Below, piece after piece: positions 1-12,400 of a stretch of 64,000 nucleotides of DNA. Both the position numbers and the translations under genes were made by a program. The first letter of the stretch is position 1. Each line of letters starts with the position of its first letter. Under the pieces are notes generated by a model, which searched no databases, was not told the DNA's origin, and worked only from the letters and a program-made list of their open reading frames with translations. The DNA is from Strongyloides papillosus (taxonomy: Eukaryota > Nematoda > Chromadorea > Rhabditida > Strongyloididae), in assembly GCA_005656395.1 (NCBI GenBank), contig SRSI01000030.1, positions 372,001-436,000 of the forward strand, in the 5' to 3' direction.

Positions 1-364
1 AAAAGCCCTGCGTCGATGCTTGACAGGTCGTGATGAAAAAATAATGGGGAATATTTTTAAGTTTATTAGGTTACATCTGTTCAATAACGCATATTTCTCA
101 ACTTTAATGAAGGTAACAGAATGTCTAATCGAAATCTATAGCGATGAGACAGAATTTAATCAGGAGACAAAGAAGAATTTCAATGATTTAAAGAAAGTTG
201 TGGAGCATGAAATTAAGAGAGAAGGTGAAATGCTGAGAATCAAGGGGATGCTAGAAGTTATCTTTAACGCCAATAAAAAGCACATCATGAAGGATGATCA
301 TGAGTATGGTGATATTTTTGGAGAACTTGTCATTACACCAAGATCTTTAAATACTCTAAGTTAA
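1..364 (+). CDS. utp-15: UTP15, C-terminal end (5' end outside window)
   Basis: This is the last ~120 codons of a gene whose start lies left of the window; the frame is open from base 2 to the TAA at 362-364. The protein matches the C-terminal helical domain of UTP15, a WD40 protein of the t-UTP/UTP-A part of the small-subunit processome, which supports pre-rRNA transcription and 18S processing in the nucleolus. The stretch LTGRDEK corresponds to LAGRDEK in human UTP15, and the later pattern of a basic helix followed by KGMLEVIF corresponds to the family's GMMDMLF end. The WD40 propeller is not visible. The family call is fairly secure; the missing 5' part cannot be judged. Confidence 0.82.
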   Translation, partial: KALRRCLTGRDEKIMGNIFKFIRLHLFNNAYFSTLMKVTECLIEIYSDETEFNQETKKNFNDLKKVVEHEIKREGEMLRIKGMLEVIFNANKKHIMKDDHEYGDIFGELVITPRSLNTLS

Positions 365-1194
365 TTATGGTTCTTGTAATTATTTTTTTTTTGTTTTTAC
401 ATTGTATTGTTTATTGTTGTATTTTCGTTTACAGTTATGTATAGTTTGTTATTATTAAAGAAATTGATGTTGAAGTAAATATTTAGATGTTTTTGTAGAT
501 GTATAAAATTAAATTAATACTTATTAATGATAATAAAAAGATTGGATATCTAAAATATCATAATTTCAATTAGCAATATTTTAAGTGTTCTTGAGTATTT
601 TAAACAAATACTTTTGTGATTCACTTTTTAATGTAATGAAAACTTTTAAATCACTTTTATTAATATAAAAACATCATAATTAATCATGTTTTGATCATAA
701 ATGATTTATTACTGAAGCTTGCTTTATATGAAAGTTCTACATCAGGCGCTTTGCATAGACAACATTGGTGGGAGATTTTTTTGAAATTTTAGGGACATTC
801 TGCTTTTATTGTATCTTGGTGAAAGAGAATTGAAAACAGAAGAAAAATTACTTCAATTACATTTAAGTTACATGCTTTTAGTTAGTGCGAAGATATATAA
901 TGATAAAAATTTATATAGCATTGTTTAAAACCCACGGACCCTTCTTTCGACTATCTACTTTGTACCCTTAACATCGACGATGAACAAGTAACTATCAACT
1001 GTTAAAAAAAACATGACTGTTAACAAAATTTCGTACATTAACACCTTTAGAGAAAAAACAAAATTAGCGACGCGACGAAGGTCTATAAATTTGATGAAAA
1101 TTGACTATATAACACAAATTTCTACAACATTTAATCATAAATTTCAATTCTATTCACCACTGTTTACTTATTTTTTAATACTTTTATATCTAAA
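365..1194. other. AT-rich intergenic spacer
   Basis: This is the spacer between UTP15 and the F-box gene. It holds AT-rich 3' flank and the putative promoter region of the gene starting at 1195. A 71-codon open frame at 1013-1228 overlaps the true exon 1 in another frame and has no coding character. I see no RNA gene. Confidence 0.6.
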
Positions 1195-3017
1195 ATGGCT
1201 CCAAATTATTGTGAAGGACGTGAAATAAAAATGGAACTGTCAAATCCTAATTCAGGGGCTAATGAAAAGGAATTAAAAAAAGGAGATTGTAAGTTATAGT
1301 TATTTTAAAATTATCATTACATAATCTTCTTTTTATAGTACGTTTTCGTTTCAATAGGAGAGAGAGTACATTGATATGGTTGAGTCATGAAGCTAAAGTA
1401 AGGGAAACCCTTGGAAACGACTACAATCTAATGATGAGGATAATCAGTATGGTAACAAGGGTTAGTGAAAGGAAGAATCTAAGGCTCGTTTGTAAACTAT
1501 ACGAGTCCTTGTGTAATGAGAAGGACACTGTAAAATGGCAATGCGATTTCATTGACAGGAACAGCAGTCGCCGTCACTTTCAACATACTGTTGGATTCTC
1601 TAACCATGAATGCTTGATAAAACTTCATGGCTCAACTTTAATAATCAATCTCCCAAAAGTAACTCCCGAAATAACAGCCTACTTGAAGATCCATAAAACA
1701 AACATTATACTGAACAGCTGTAGGATCAGAACAATCGAGGTGAAGTGTCTCAATGGGAGGTATCGATCTTTTTTTAAAAGCCTTGATTGCTTTGAAAATG
1801 TCAAGACAGTTACATATGGCCCTGAATACCCAAAGGACATAAATCTAAGAATTTTCAAGTCCTGTAGAAGTCTAAATCCAACGAGTATAAGGTTCCTTTG
1901 CTGTCATGGAATTCCAATAGAGCCACCAGACGTAGATTTTGAGGAGTTCGATGACTACATACCACCAAGTGTTGAGAAAATTGAATTGTGTTGCCGTCCC
2001 GATGAAATAGAATGGCTTTTTGAGGTGGCACAGTACATTCCGGAGAAACGCTTTGAAAATTTAGTGCTCCCTTCGATTTTTGTTGAGCACCTTTCAGGAT
2101 TAAGGAACTCCGGGAGGAAAATGTTGATGCTGACAAGGTGCTTTAAGAATGTGGAGGTGACTATAAGTCAAAAACTGTCTTATAATGTAATAAACTTCTT
2201 TATGAAGTACGATTGGTTGGTTGTCTTCACTGGTGAAACAAATGTCGAATACTTTGTCGACATAGTTCTTTCGAAAAATGGACCTACAGAATACGACCTT
2301 CAGGAACATGAACAAGTGCCCAGTAACTTCAACAATCTACTGGAGCTGAAGAGATTTAGAGCCTTCAAGGTAACCTGCGATGACAGTTGGAAAAAGCCAC
2401 CAAAATTCTACACATCTCCATTTCCATACCTGTTAAATATGATGAGGAACTTAGTCAAATTGGAGCTCTCAATGAATATATTCTTAACAACCGCCGACGT
2501 TGAGAATCTCATCGACACATTAACTGCTACTTTGGAGGATGTCAAGTTTACGGATTGCAAAATGCTAAAGGAGAGTGGTATTAGACTGTTAGCCACCAAA
2601 TGCAGCAGGATAAAAAATTTATCACTTGAAAGTTTATCCTCTCCAAATATACCGATCCAAAAAATTACATCCTACTTCAGGAACCTTCAGAGTTTGTCGA
2701 TGTACTTCTTGAGCCACACAAAGAACATCGGATCGTTTGCCGATTTTGTTGGATCGAATAGCAAGAATTCTCCAAGAATAAATAGGTGGCCAGATATGGA
2801 CTTCTTGCATTTGGCTTTTGAGTCACCAAAAGACAAGGATCTCAAAATATTGAGGACCATTGAAAAAGAAACTCCAAGGAAGGGTGGTATATTTATTATC
2901 AAGCACCATGGTACAACAGACTACCATCGACATAAAGTTGTGGAAATCATTATTCAAAAGTCTGTTACCTTCTATGAAAAGTACATGAAAGTATTTAGTT
3001 TGCCGTGTTGGCTGTGA
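1195..3017 (+). CDS. F-box/leucine-rich-repeat-like protein
   Basis: Two exons, 1195-1288 and 1339-3017, join across a 50-base GTAAGT...TATAG intron to give about 590 residues. The ATG at 1195 is the first in frame. Residues ~56-95 look like an F-box (a short helical segment ending in LRLVCKLYESLC), the motif that binds SKP1 in SCF ubiquitin ligases. The rest has weak leucine-rich-repeat character, for example around residues 470-520 (LEDVKFTDCKM, IKNLSLESLSS). F-box plus degenerate LRR proteins form large, fast-evolving families in nematodes, and their usual inferred role is substrate selection for ubiquitination. No substrate can be named. The intron's exact ends come from splice consensus and frame. 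The general class is likely; the exact orthologue is unknown. Confidence 0.7.
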
Positions 3018-3139
3018 AGAAATGATTGTATATGTAACTCGGTATTTTTAAATTGTATATAATAATTAGATGTATATATTTGTAATATAGTTGTATGTAA
3101 ATAAAGATGTTTATTAGTTATTTTTCTTACAATATTTTT
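3018..3139. other. 3' flank of the F-box gene
   Basis: AT-rich 3' flank that includes an AATAAA-type signal (AATAAAG near 3100) shortly after the stop codon, suitable for polyadenylation. Confidence 0.4.
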
Positions 3140-3516
3140 ATTGGTTGTTAGAGGATTCTCCAGAACCAAAAAAGATATTTTAAATGTTCCTTATCCAAGT
3201 AATGAAGAAATAATTCCAGATTGTCCAGGATCGGAAGGGGAACCAGGGAAACGGAATTTTTTTGTTGCTATCCAGTAGAATTCAAATAACCTACAAGGAA
3301 ATGTTGATTCAAATAGCCATGTTTTAAGATTACCTGTGATTACATCAAATGATATCATCATCTACCGTATTTAGTTATTTATGGATCTAATTTACATTCA
3401 AATGACGTAAAAAATAATGACAAAACTTACGAAGATATGCATGTAGGATTTTTTTATGATTTATTTCAAGATCCCCAACGTAATTCGTTGAGCTTAAGTT
3501 TTAAGAATAGAGTTTA
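3140..3516 (+). pseudogene. Broken coding relic, family unknown
   Basis: Coding-like sequence persists in several plus-strand frames interrupted by stops. One stretch from ~3148 reads as a protein ending in a proline/glycine-rich part (DCPGSEGEPGKR...) before a stop near 3278. A second stretch from ~3365 to 3516 reads LPYLVIYGSNLHSND... and ends FKNRV followed by a stop. The frames do not connect without shifts and there is no start codon context, so I read it as a decayed gene or a displaced exon fragment. The PGSEGEPGK piece recalls collagen repeats but is too short to call. I do not recognise the parent family. Confidence 0.35.
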
Positions 3517-3812
3517 ACCACGAAAGTCTTTTTTAACTTCTTGGCGGCGACTTCACACATCAAAAGACATTCAATCATATTTTCCAATTATAAATCAATC
3601 AACAATCACATCATAAAGCACTATTAAATTATTTTATCAAATACCTACTTAGAAGCTAGCTTTATAAAATAACTCCCAACTAATAACAATTTCATTAACC
3701 ATAACGTTAAGATAATATTTCAACATTAATAATCATTCCAGAAATATACGAATTTCTTAATAACTTATCATTATACATAAAAATATAAACAAAAAAAATA
3801 TCATACAAAATT

Positions 3813-4924
3813 TTACATGTTTTCAATAATCTCCTTAATCTTAATATCATTCATTTCGAGAGATAATCTCTTTAATTCCTTCAATGATGAAATATTATAG
3901 AAGTCACATCTATCCTTAAATTCTTCTAATATTATACTTAAATCTTTTAACGCTTTACTTTTATAATTATCATCTGGTGATGTGTTGTAATATTCTAGAA
4001 GGAACTTTAAAGTAGTGTCTGGGAGTGAAGGGCAATTTGTAAGGATACATACTAGTGATCTTCCTTTGGAGATGTCTTCTTTTAAGTATCGTAATGAGAT
4101 TGACTGAAGTGCTTCGATAGCTTCTTTTAATGTTCTTGTTTCTATCATTTCTGCACCCCCAATTGAGAAGAAATCCACTATTGTTTGGTATATCTTTTCT
4201 TCACACTTTGAATTAATAGTTAATTTCTCAATATAAACTTCATGAATCCACTCGCAAAGGAATGAAATTGATTTCTGGATTAATAAACTTAATTTTGTTG
4301 CTCTGAAGTAAAAGAAAATATACATAAGATAATCTTAATTAACTTACAGCGAATCCATATAATTCCCATTCTCAATTTCCCTAACAACAAACTCAAGAAC
4401 ATCACAAACATCATCAATCTCCTTCTCCTCAATCTTATCATACTCACCCAAAACCATCCTCAACCTAACTTCACAAAGTGAAACAATTAACGTCAAAAAC
4501 TTATCATTCCCCTGGAGCCATGAATCATTTGAGAGATAAAAAAGTTGCGGGACAATCTTGAAAACTAATTTAATATAATTATACTCTATATTTTTAGTTT
4601 TCACTATTCTCTCCAAAACTTTTCCCAACTCTTTAGGCCATTCTTCCTCCTTGAAGATGTTGACTGGTATTGGTTTGAGGTTATTGAAGTCTAATAGGAT
4701 TGATGTGATGCACTTGAGGCACTCTATACATGGTAACTAGAATTTTTGTTATAGTGTTTTGGGGATATGATAATTTAATTTACCTTGGTTGTGTCTTGGA
4801 GCATTTTTTTGGTTGTTGAGAGGAGAAGGTTCCCGGCTACTTTTAGGGATTCTTTTTGGTTGGGTGAATCTATGAATAGGAGTTGGAAGGTGTTCAGGCG
4901 GACGTGATCACATTCTTCATCCAT
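3813..4924 (-). CDS. Neurochondrin-like protein, half length
   Basis: Three exons on the minus strand (4784-4924, 4348-4736, 3813-4302) join across 47- and 45-base GT-AG introns into an open frame of 339 residues. The middle of the protein matches the central neurochondrin region: a W followed by KFLTLIVSL, CEVRL and a long acidic helix ending in a family-typical VLEF/REIE segment. Neurochondrin is an all-helical (armadillo-like) protein known in neurons and in Sm-ring/SMN biology. Human neurochondrin is about 730 residues, so this gene lacks roughly the first 300 and part of the end. No further upstream coding exon is visible on this strand, so the truncation seems real. The family call is moderate because only one region aligns well. 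Confidence 0.5.
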
Positions 4925-7900
4925 CTTAGTGATTTTCAAGAGAGTAAAAGTTTTTTAAAATTTATATGCACACAATACCAAATATATTCTTTTTGTGATT
5001 TAATTTTCAAGTTTCAATTTCATTTTTAATAGGAAAACTTTTAAAACCCCTCAAATATCCCAGGAATCAGAAAACGAATACACTAAACATCTACCTGAAC
5101 CAATAAACCACCCAAAGAAAGAATTATTATCTCAAATGACATCTCATTATTAAACTGAACAATTCTTAAGAACTAACTAATCTTCAAATTTTATGATACC
5201 CCATTAATCACCTACAAACGTAAAAATTTCTTTTCAAAATAAACATTTACTCAATGATGATGATAACAAATTAAGGTAATAAAACTATCTTATGATAATA
5301 ATGCTATAACATAATTGTCTTAATAAATTCCAAGACAAATTCCTGATAAAAAAGAGTACTTTACCCTTTTTTTTATTAAACAAATATTTTATTATGATGA
5401 AGATATAAAGTAACTTTACAATATAAATTTTTAATATCCTTAATGACATCTAATAAATTTTAATCACATTTAAACAAGTCTTTTTTTAATCTTGAAAATC
5501 TTTAAAGTATAATTTATAATAAATCTTAAGATTTTGGTTTTTTAAATGTAGGTAATGGGTGCTTATCCTCATGTCTGGTGATGAAACATCCTGTAGGTGA
5601 TCTTTAATATAATTTATTGATAAATTTTATACTTTTTTTTTTATTTAATCATACTTTACACAATGGAATGTAAGAATTTATTTATTTTAAAATAATATTT
5701 ATGTAGTTTGGGGAAGTTGAAAGATTGTTTAAGATTTTGATTTATTGTTTTGAAGTGTATTATTTATGTGTATTCATTACTTTAAATCATTTTTACTATT
5801 ACTTTTTTGAGAATAAAAAAATTCGAGTGTGTTCTTAAGTATAAATAATAATATAGATATATCAAAGGGAGTTACATTATAATTTAAAGAGATACAAACC
5901 AATAATTAATTGCATAAGTTATTTAAACAATCACACACATTTCTCTTTAATTTTCAGGAATCTGAAACACCTCAAAAAGAGACTGTCAAATAAAGTTCAC
6001 TTCATTTCATCCCAACTACCACATACATAATAATTTAATAATAATAATATAAAAAAATCGACTTTTTAATATACTTAATTTGATAATAGAATAAACCGAC
6101 AGTATACATATGTCTTATGAAAGATTTGAAGATATTGTGTAATAAGTTAATTTACTCCTTTTATTTAACACCAATTATTTATATTGACATTTGGTCATCC
6201 TCACTTTAAATAAACAGTAAAGGAAGCATGAACTTTTTACCTTATTAAATTTACCCTTTAATTAACTGTCATTTGCCGAGAGAGAGCCGTCCATATTCTC
6301 CAGAAAGAGGGAAGAAAAATGCATATCTACCCATTAATCCCCATCCATCTATTGGATGATTACTTTTATCTCTTTTGTACTTCTTTAAAACATACACATA
6401 AAGATAAACAAATATAATATATGTATGTACTGTTAGATGGTATGCATTAGTATAACATTATGTTGATTATAAGAAATACAAACTACCGTATCAATGGATA
6501 TGTAATCCACTTGACGCAAAACCACTTAAATCTTATGTTATGAAAAGTGTATTAGAATATATCATAAACCAAAATATTTACAATAAATAAACGATATGTA
6601 ATCGTGTTTAAGGAAACGATTAAACTAAAAACCATTAGAAATTTTTTATCCTTTTTCTTCATTCTCTAAATTGATATACATAAAACTTCATAATCTCATC
6701 TTCCATTAATGATCACAAATATTAAAAATAATATTCAAATCCATTAAGATAAAATACATATACTTTTAAATTATATTAAATATATATTTTAGACAGCGGA
6801 TGTATATAAATTAATACAAATCTACCAAAACATAATTTTATCCAATGATGAAAGGAAGTTTAAGATTTATTGAGAGAGGAATTTTGTAAATATCCACCAT
6901 CAAATGGAAATTTAGTTTTGTTTAATGGTATCTACATTAATACAATATCTATTAATCCATTAAAGTTGGAATATTTATTTTAATTTCATAAAGTGATACA
7001 TTTTATTTTGTATTTGTGAAATGAAAGGATCTTTAGGATATTATTAAGAGGTTATTTTTAATGATTAATGAAATGGATTCCTTTTATTAAAAGTTTTTAC
7101 CACCGGATGTAATGGTGTTATATTTATAGCTTTAAGAAAGAAGATTCTCCCTAAGTTCAAACTTAATACCATTTATACAAAAAAAAGTAAACACACTAAA
7201 TACTTACTAGTTATCAAGACAAAAAAAACCCCCCAAAAACTCAAAAGAAGGATAAACTAAAAGAATCTTTAATTTAAATTTAATCTTCATAATGGATAAA
7301 TATACACAGTCCAAGTATCAGACTTCATTTTAATCAACAAAAAAATCCGAAAACCATATTACTACATCTATAAATTGACATTCTAAATTAACTTCAAATC
7401 AAATTTTATCCTTTAAGCTTCATCTTTTCCCTGAATTTCCCAATATCTTCTTATCTATTTTAATAAATCCAATATTATGGGATAAGTGGGAAATAAAGTG
7501 ATTACATTATATTTACTTCAAATTAATTTCGCCTTTCCCAAAATAGTATCAAACGCCAACGATAATATTTATCTAGAAGTCTATGTGCCTGGTTAAATAC
7601 ATATATATATTTGATAATCTTCTTTTTATATTAATTTATTATTTGTGATATGATATTAAGTATCTCCTACATTATTTTAATTCCCTTTATATGTATCGGA
7701 GTTGGTAATAGAAAAGAAATATCATTATGTTGATTAATTTTTCTCGCTACACTAAAAAAGTTTTATTATCCATAATTTTTATTTTCAAAGGTATTATGGG
7801 ATAATAATATAAAACACAATTTAAACAAACTTCGAAAAATGAAATCACAATTTTTTATTACCCCCATGACGTAAATAAAACTTAAAGACATAAAAAAAAT

Positions 7901-9456
7901 CATTTCTTAAAACTATTACATCATCCCTAAAAATAAGTAATAATAATATCTCCCAAATAGAGGAAACATTATATAAAAAGTTATTTATCATTAAAAAATA
8001 TCAAGTACAATTAGGTGTAATATCAATCTACATTTAGGTGAAATGTCATATTATATTTTTAAAATTATAGATAATAAATATTTATCACACCAAAATTTAT
8101 CGTCATCATAATTGGTTTTGATATGTTATTATTAGAAACAAGGAAATGTAATTAATCATTCTTTATTGAGATTTTTTCTTCCTTGTTTTACTATTATTCT
8201 GTTGTGCCTTTCTGGAGAATGTTTTTGTCCTTTAGTATTATTGATGGAGAGTGGTAACTTCTTCTGACACCATAATTATATTATCAGTTATCTTGTTATA
8301 TCTTTATTTAGACTTTATTTCTCATCCATATTAATATATGTTATTGTAATTGACAATCACTTTGTATTTCGTAACAATAAAGAATCGTAAAAAAAATTAA
8401 ACTTTTCTTTAGAATATGATAACCCATGGAGGTTATTAAATATCAATTACATCTCGCCCCAACAATACGAATGTCAAAATTAACAACCTCCAATTTTTAC
8501 CATCACCCATTCAATATTTTACCACCACAATATACATCTCATCAACCATCTGCTTATCATAATTATTTCATGGACAATATAAGACATTTATACAATTACA
8601 CAAAATTATTAATGGACTTCTTGGCACTTTTAACAACCATCTTCCTCATTTTCTTTAATATCCTAAAATACCATGATTATAATAATTCTTTTCCAAGAGT
8701 TATCTTTAATAATAATTAAAAATGATACAGAAAGAGAGATAGATAGGAAGTAAATGTTTAAAAAAGATATTATATTTAGTTTTTTACTATCATCCAGAGA
8801 TATATACATATTATAAATGTTATAATATCTTTAGTTTATCTTTAATAATAAGTTATTATTAATATAAGCGTGAAGAATTATTTGAGTATCCAAAAACGTG
8901 TAATTTCAATACTCATTGATCACAAACCAAACACAACCTGATAAACGGTAACAAAACAAATTCCTCAAAAAGCAAGTGCCAAAAAAGACTACCAATAAAT
9001 TAATTAAAACATTTTATTATCTCTCTCACACATAACTTCCTCTCCATTGAAAGAAACATCATAAAATAATATAAAAATAAAAAAAATGTTATAAATATCA
9101 TTTTTCATACTTTATATAATAAAAAGACAAAAAAGTTTGTATATAAAATTAGATTCTGATCTTTTAGACAAAAAAATACATATATATAAAATAAGACAAG
9201 AAAAAAAAAGATTATCTTTTCATTGTGTTTTCAACGGTTCATGGCATTTTGATTGATTTTTTTGTTTTTGATAAAAATAGATATAATTATATATATAAAT
9301 ATATATATATATTAAGGTAAAGAAATGTCAAAAAAAATAGTTCCTATCTTTAGAGAAATATGATAATATTTCTGTAAAAATACATGTAATTATTATTATT
9401 ATCAATATATATATAAGTTTTCTTTTTAAACAAAAAAAATATAATAGTTTTCTCCT
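4925..9456. other. AT-rich gene desert downstream of the Islet gene
   Basis: About 4.5 kb of very AT-rich DNA between the neurochondrin-like gene and the last Islet exon. Small coding-looking islands occur at ~5031-5153 (plus frame ending in a stop, preceded by a TTTTTAATAG acceptor) and 5571-6030 (possible two-exon minigene), neither convincing. A 97-codon open frame at 8426-8719 is probably chance. Less AT-biased patches near 6265-6330 and 8160-8290 could be regulatory. AT dinucleotide runs lie at ~9290-9320 and ~9400-9415. No RNA gene was recognised. Confidence 0.6.
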
Positions 9457-12400
9457 TTAATCATTTAACGAAGATGAAGATATATCATTTCCAATACCTA
9501 GGATTCCAAGTCTATTATTATAGTCATTCTCTTGGTGCATCATCTGAAATGTCCCCATATCACATCCAGGTGGTCCTCCACCATTCATTGACATCATCTG
9601 TTGCTGCTGTTGTTGATCATTGCTATATGGATGCATATGATTTCCCATCTATAAGAACAATTTTATTATTTTTTGTAACTTCATACTTCAAAATCTTTTA
9701 CAAAGTGTCAAGAAGGACATTATAACGAAAAAGTACATTCTTTAATTACTATCTAGCAGGTGCCTCTATCTGGCAATTACTTTTATAAATCATTCACCAC
9801 CTATCAAAACTTTTTTACATCCAAAAATTCTACTACCTCCAAAAACCTTGATCCTTTTATCTTACCGCTTTGTTATTACTAAAAACTTAAACATCTGATA
9901 TTAAAGTAAACATTTATTATAGATCCCCTATTATGTTGTAATAATTTTTTTAATATAATCACCAGTTGCCTGGTAGTTGAAAGAAAAATTATTTAATATC
10001 AGGAGATACTTAACAAATTACAAGATAATTTTTATTGTTGTGTTTATTATATCTTTCCACCCAGAGGATGGATGAAATTATACCACCATATATACCAAAA
10101 AATCTGGCAGGTGGCTATAAAAGTATCATAATAAAAAGTTTAACAACTTGATTACTGGTTTTATGAGATTTATTACAAGTTATTGACCCCTATCTTGAAA
10201 ATAATTTATAAAAATACTAGGATTTTAATCATTAAATATGTCTCTTTTTTTATTTGTATTTTTAATATTATTTTTTAATGGTCCCCCTCACGAATGTACC
10301 TCAAACGTTTACACACATTCATTATGTATGTAAAGAAAAAGTTTAATTATGGTAATTAAAAAGATTACATAATGAGATAATAGTGATTTTTTAAATAACT
10401 GAACTTACCATTTGGGGTGCTGAATGATATGGTGGTGGTGGTTGTATTGGCATGCCAGGACCCTCCCAACAGTTACCTGGGTATTGCCTTATATCAATTG
10501 GTGTTATTCCCTGTAAATTTGGATCATGATGTGTTGTTGGAGATGGTGTGACGAGTGGTCCAACACCGCTTATTCTAACACCATTAAGTGCTCTTTCCTA
10601 AAAAAAACCCATTTATTAATTTTTTATCCATATTTTATCAGATTTTTAATCTCATACACTATTTTTATCATTTTCCATTTCATTTAATATTATTACATAA
10701 GATGCCAAGATTAATTTAAAGTTTATAAACTTGTGATTTGAGAAGATATGAAAAATGAAAAGTTATATTATTTAAATGTTGTAATACTACATAAATGTAT
10801 ATGTACTCAAGTTTCAGATGTGTGAGAGAGAGACATAAAAAGAGGAAAGGAAAAAGAGAGGTCCTCTCCAACGAGACTTCTAAAGTTACGCCATCAAAAC
10901 TTTTATACTTGTACTAGTATATTATTTTTATTGTAAAACTACTCTTCCATTTCTTAACACATTTATAACAATTAGTTTTATTATCTCTTATATATGTAGA
11001 TGTATATACTTATAATGAAGAGTGAAGATTTATGTGCGAATGTAACTTCTAAACAACTTAAAGAGATTCTTAAGAAAAAAAAGTTTTCACACTTCAGAGT
11101 AAAGTGTTAAGGTATTCAAGTACATAAACTTATATAAAATGTCTGTACTAACTTTTGTACTTCTTAAATAATGATATTATAAGATAAGAAAGTTTCAGTT
11201 CACATCGAATATCAAAAACCACCCTAACAATACATTCTTGAGAATGGTAATATAAATTTTATATCACCATTTAAAATTATTTTCAATTGTCATAATTTAA
11301 TATCCCCTTACAATTTATCCTTTTAAAATAAATGCTACATTCCCAATAGGTATCTTCATATAGTATATTTTAGTGATAATAAGATCCCAAAATCAAGTAT
11401 CATCTATATCATATTTATGTGTCAAAAATTGTATCTTGAATGACGGGGAAGATAGTAAAAATTGCTTAGTGTAACTTAAGTATTACTATTCTTTAGTATA
11501 ACAAAAGTTAGTACAATAATTTATGTATGTACTTATCATTTGAAAAGTATAAAAAAAGTTTGTAACAATACCATATCAAATACCATATAATATAATACCA
11601 CGACAACTTCCTCATTGTCAAAAAAAAACTTTTTTTTAAAACTAATATTTGTATAAAAAATATATGTATGTCAATCTTTAATCATTTAATGTTAATCTTA
11701 AAAAAATAAATACCATAATCGTAGGAAGGAGAAAAAGTTGTGTGACCAGAACCTTAAAGAGGTAAATAAAAAATATTTCTCAATGTTAAAAAAAATAAAA
11801 TTGAAAAGATAAAACCTTAGAAAATCTCCTTTAATTTGAACCCAAAAAATTTAAATCGTAAGATACTTTAAAATTCCTTTATCTTATCATATATCATCTT
11901 AAATTATCTATATGAGAATTATTATATCTAAGCTGTTATCAACATTGGATTGCTACTACTCTATATGTCTATGTTTACTTAGATATTTCCTCTCACATAT
12001 CCATATATTTGTAACCTTATTTCTATAAGTTATTCCAGATGTGCCATATGCCAAGAGATATCCCCTCACCTCCTTCTAGGTGGATTTTCATATTCTTTCC
12101 CTCCACCAAACAACAAAAATCTGATCCCTTAATATTATAACATAGAAATGAAAAAGGATGATGGTGTAAACAGAAGGCAAAAAATGGAGAAGAAGATAAA
12201 ACTATTATTATTACAGTTTGATATAAATATATTTGTATATGTGTATATAGGAAAAAGAAACATGATAAAAGATATCTCTTATTTCACATTTACTGAAATG
12301 ATAATAATATTATGTATATAAAAAAAAGTCTACTATCTACACTGTTATCATCCCCTTCTTATCTCAACAAAATACGAGATTAAGCCATAAAATGATAATA

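Noticed and set aside
1013..1228. 71-codon open frame upstream of the F-box gene
   Set aside because: It overlaps the true first exon (1195-1288) in another frame and is compositionally biased.
3200..3260. PGSEGEPGK as a cuticle collagen
   Set aside because: Only three Gly-X-Y-like steps exist and the flanks are not collagenous.
8426..8719. 97-codon plus-strand open frame
   Set aside because: It has a His/Asn/Tyr-rich composition typical of AT-rich noncoding DNA, no splice context and no recognisable domain. It could be real only if transcripts support it.
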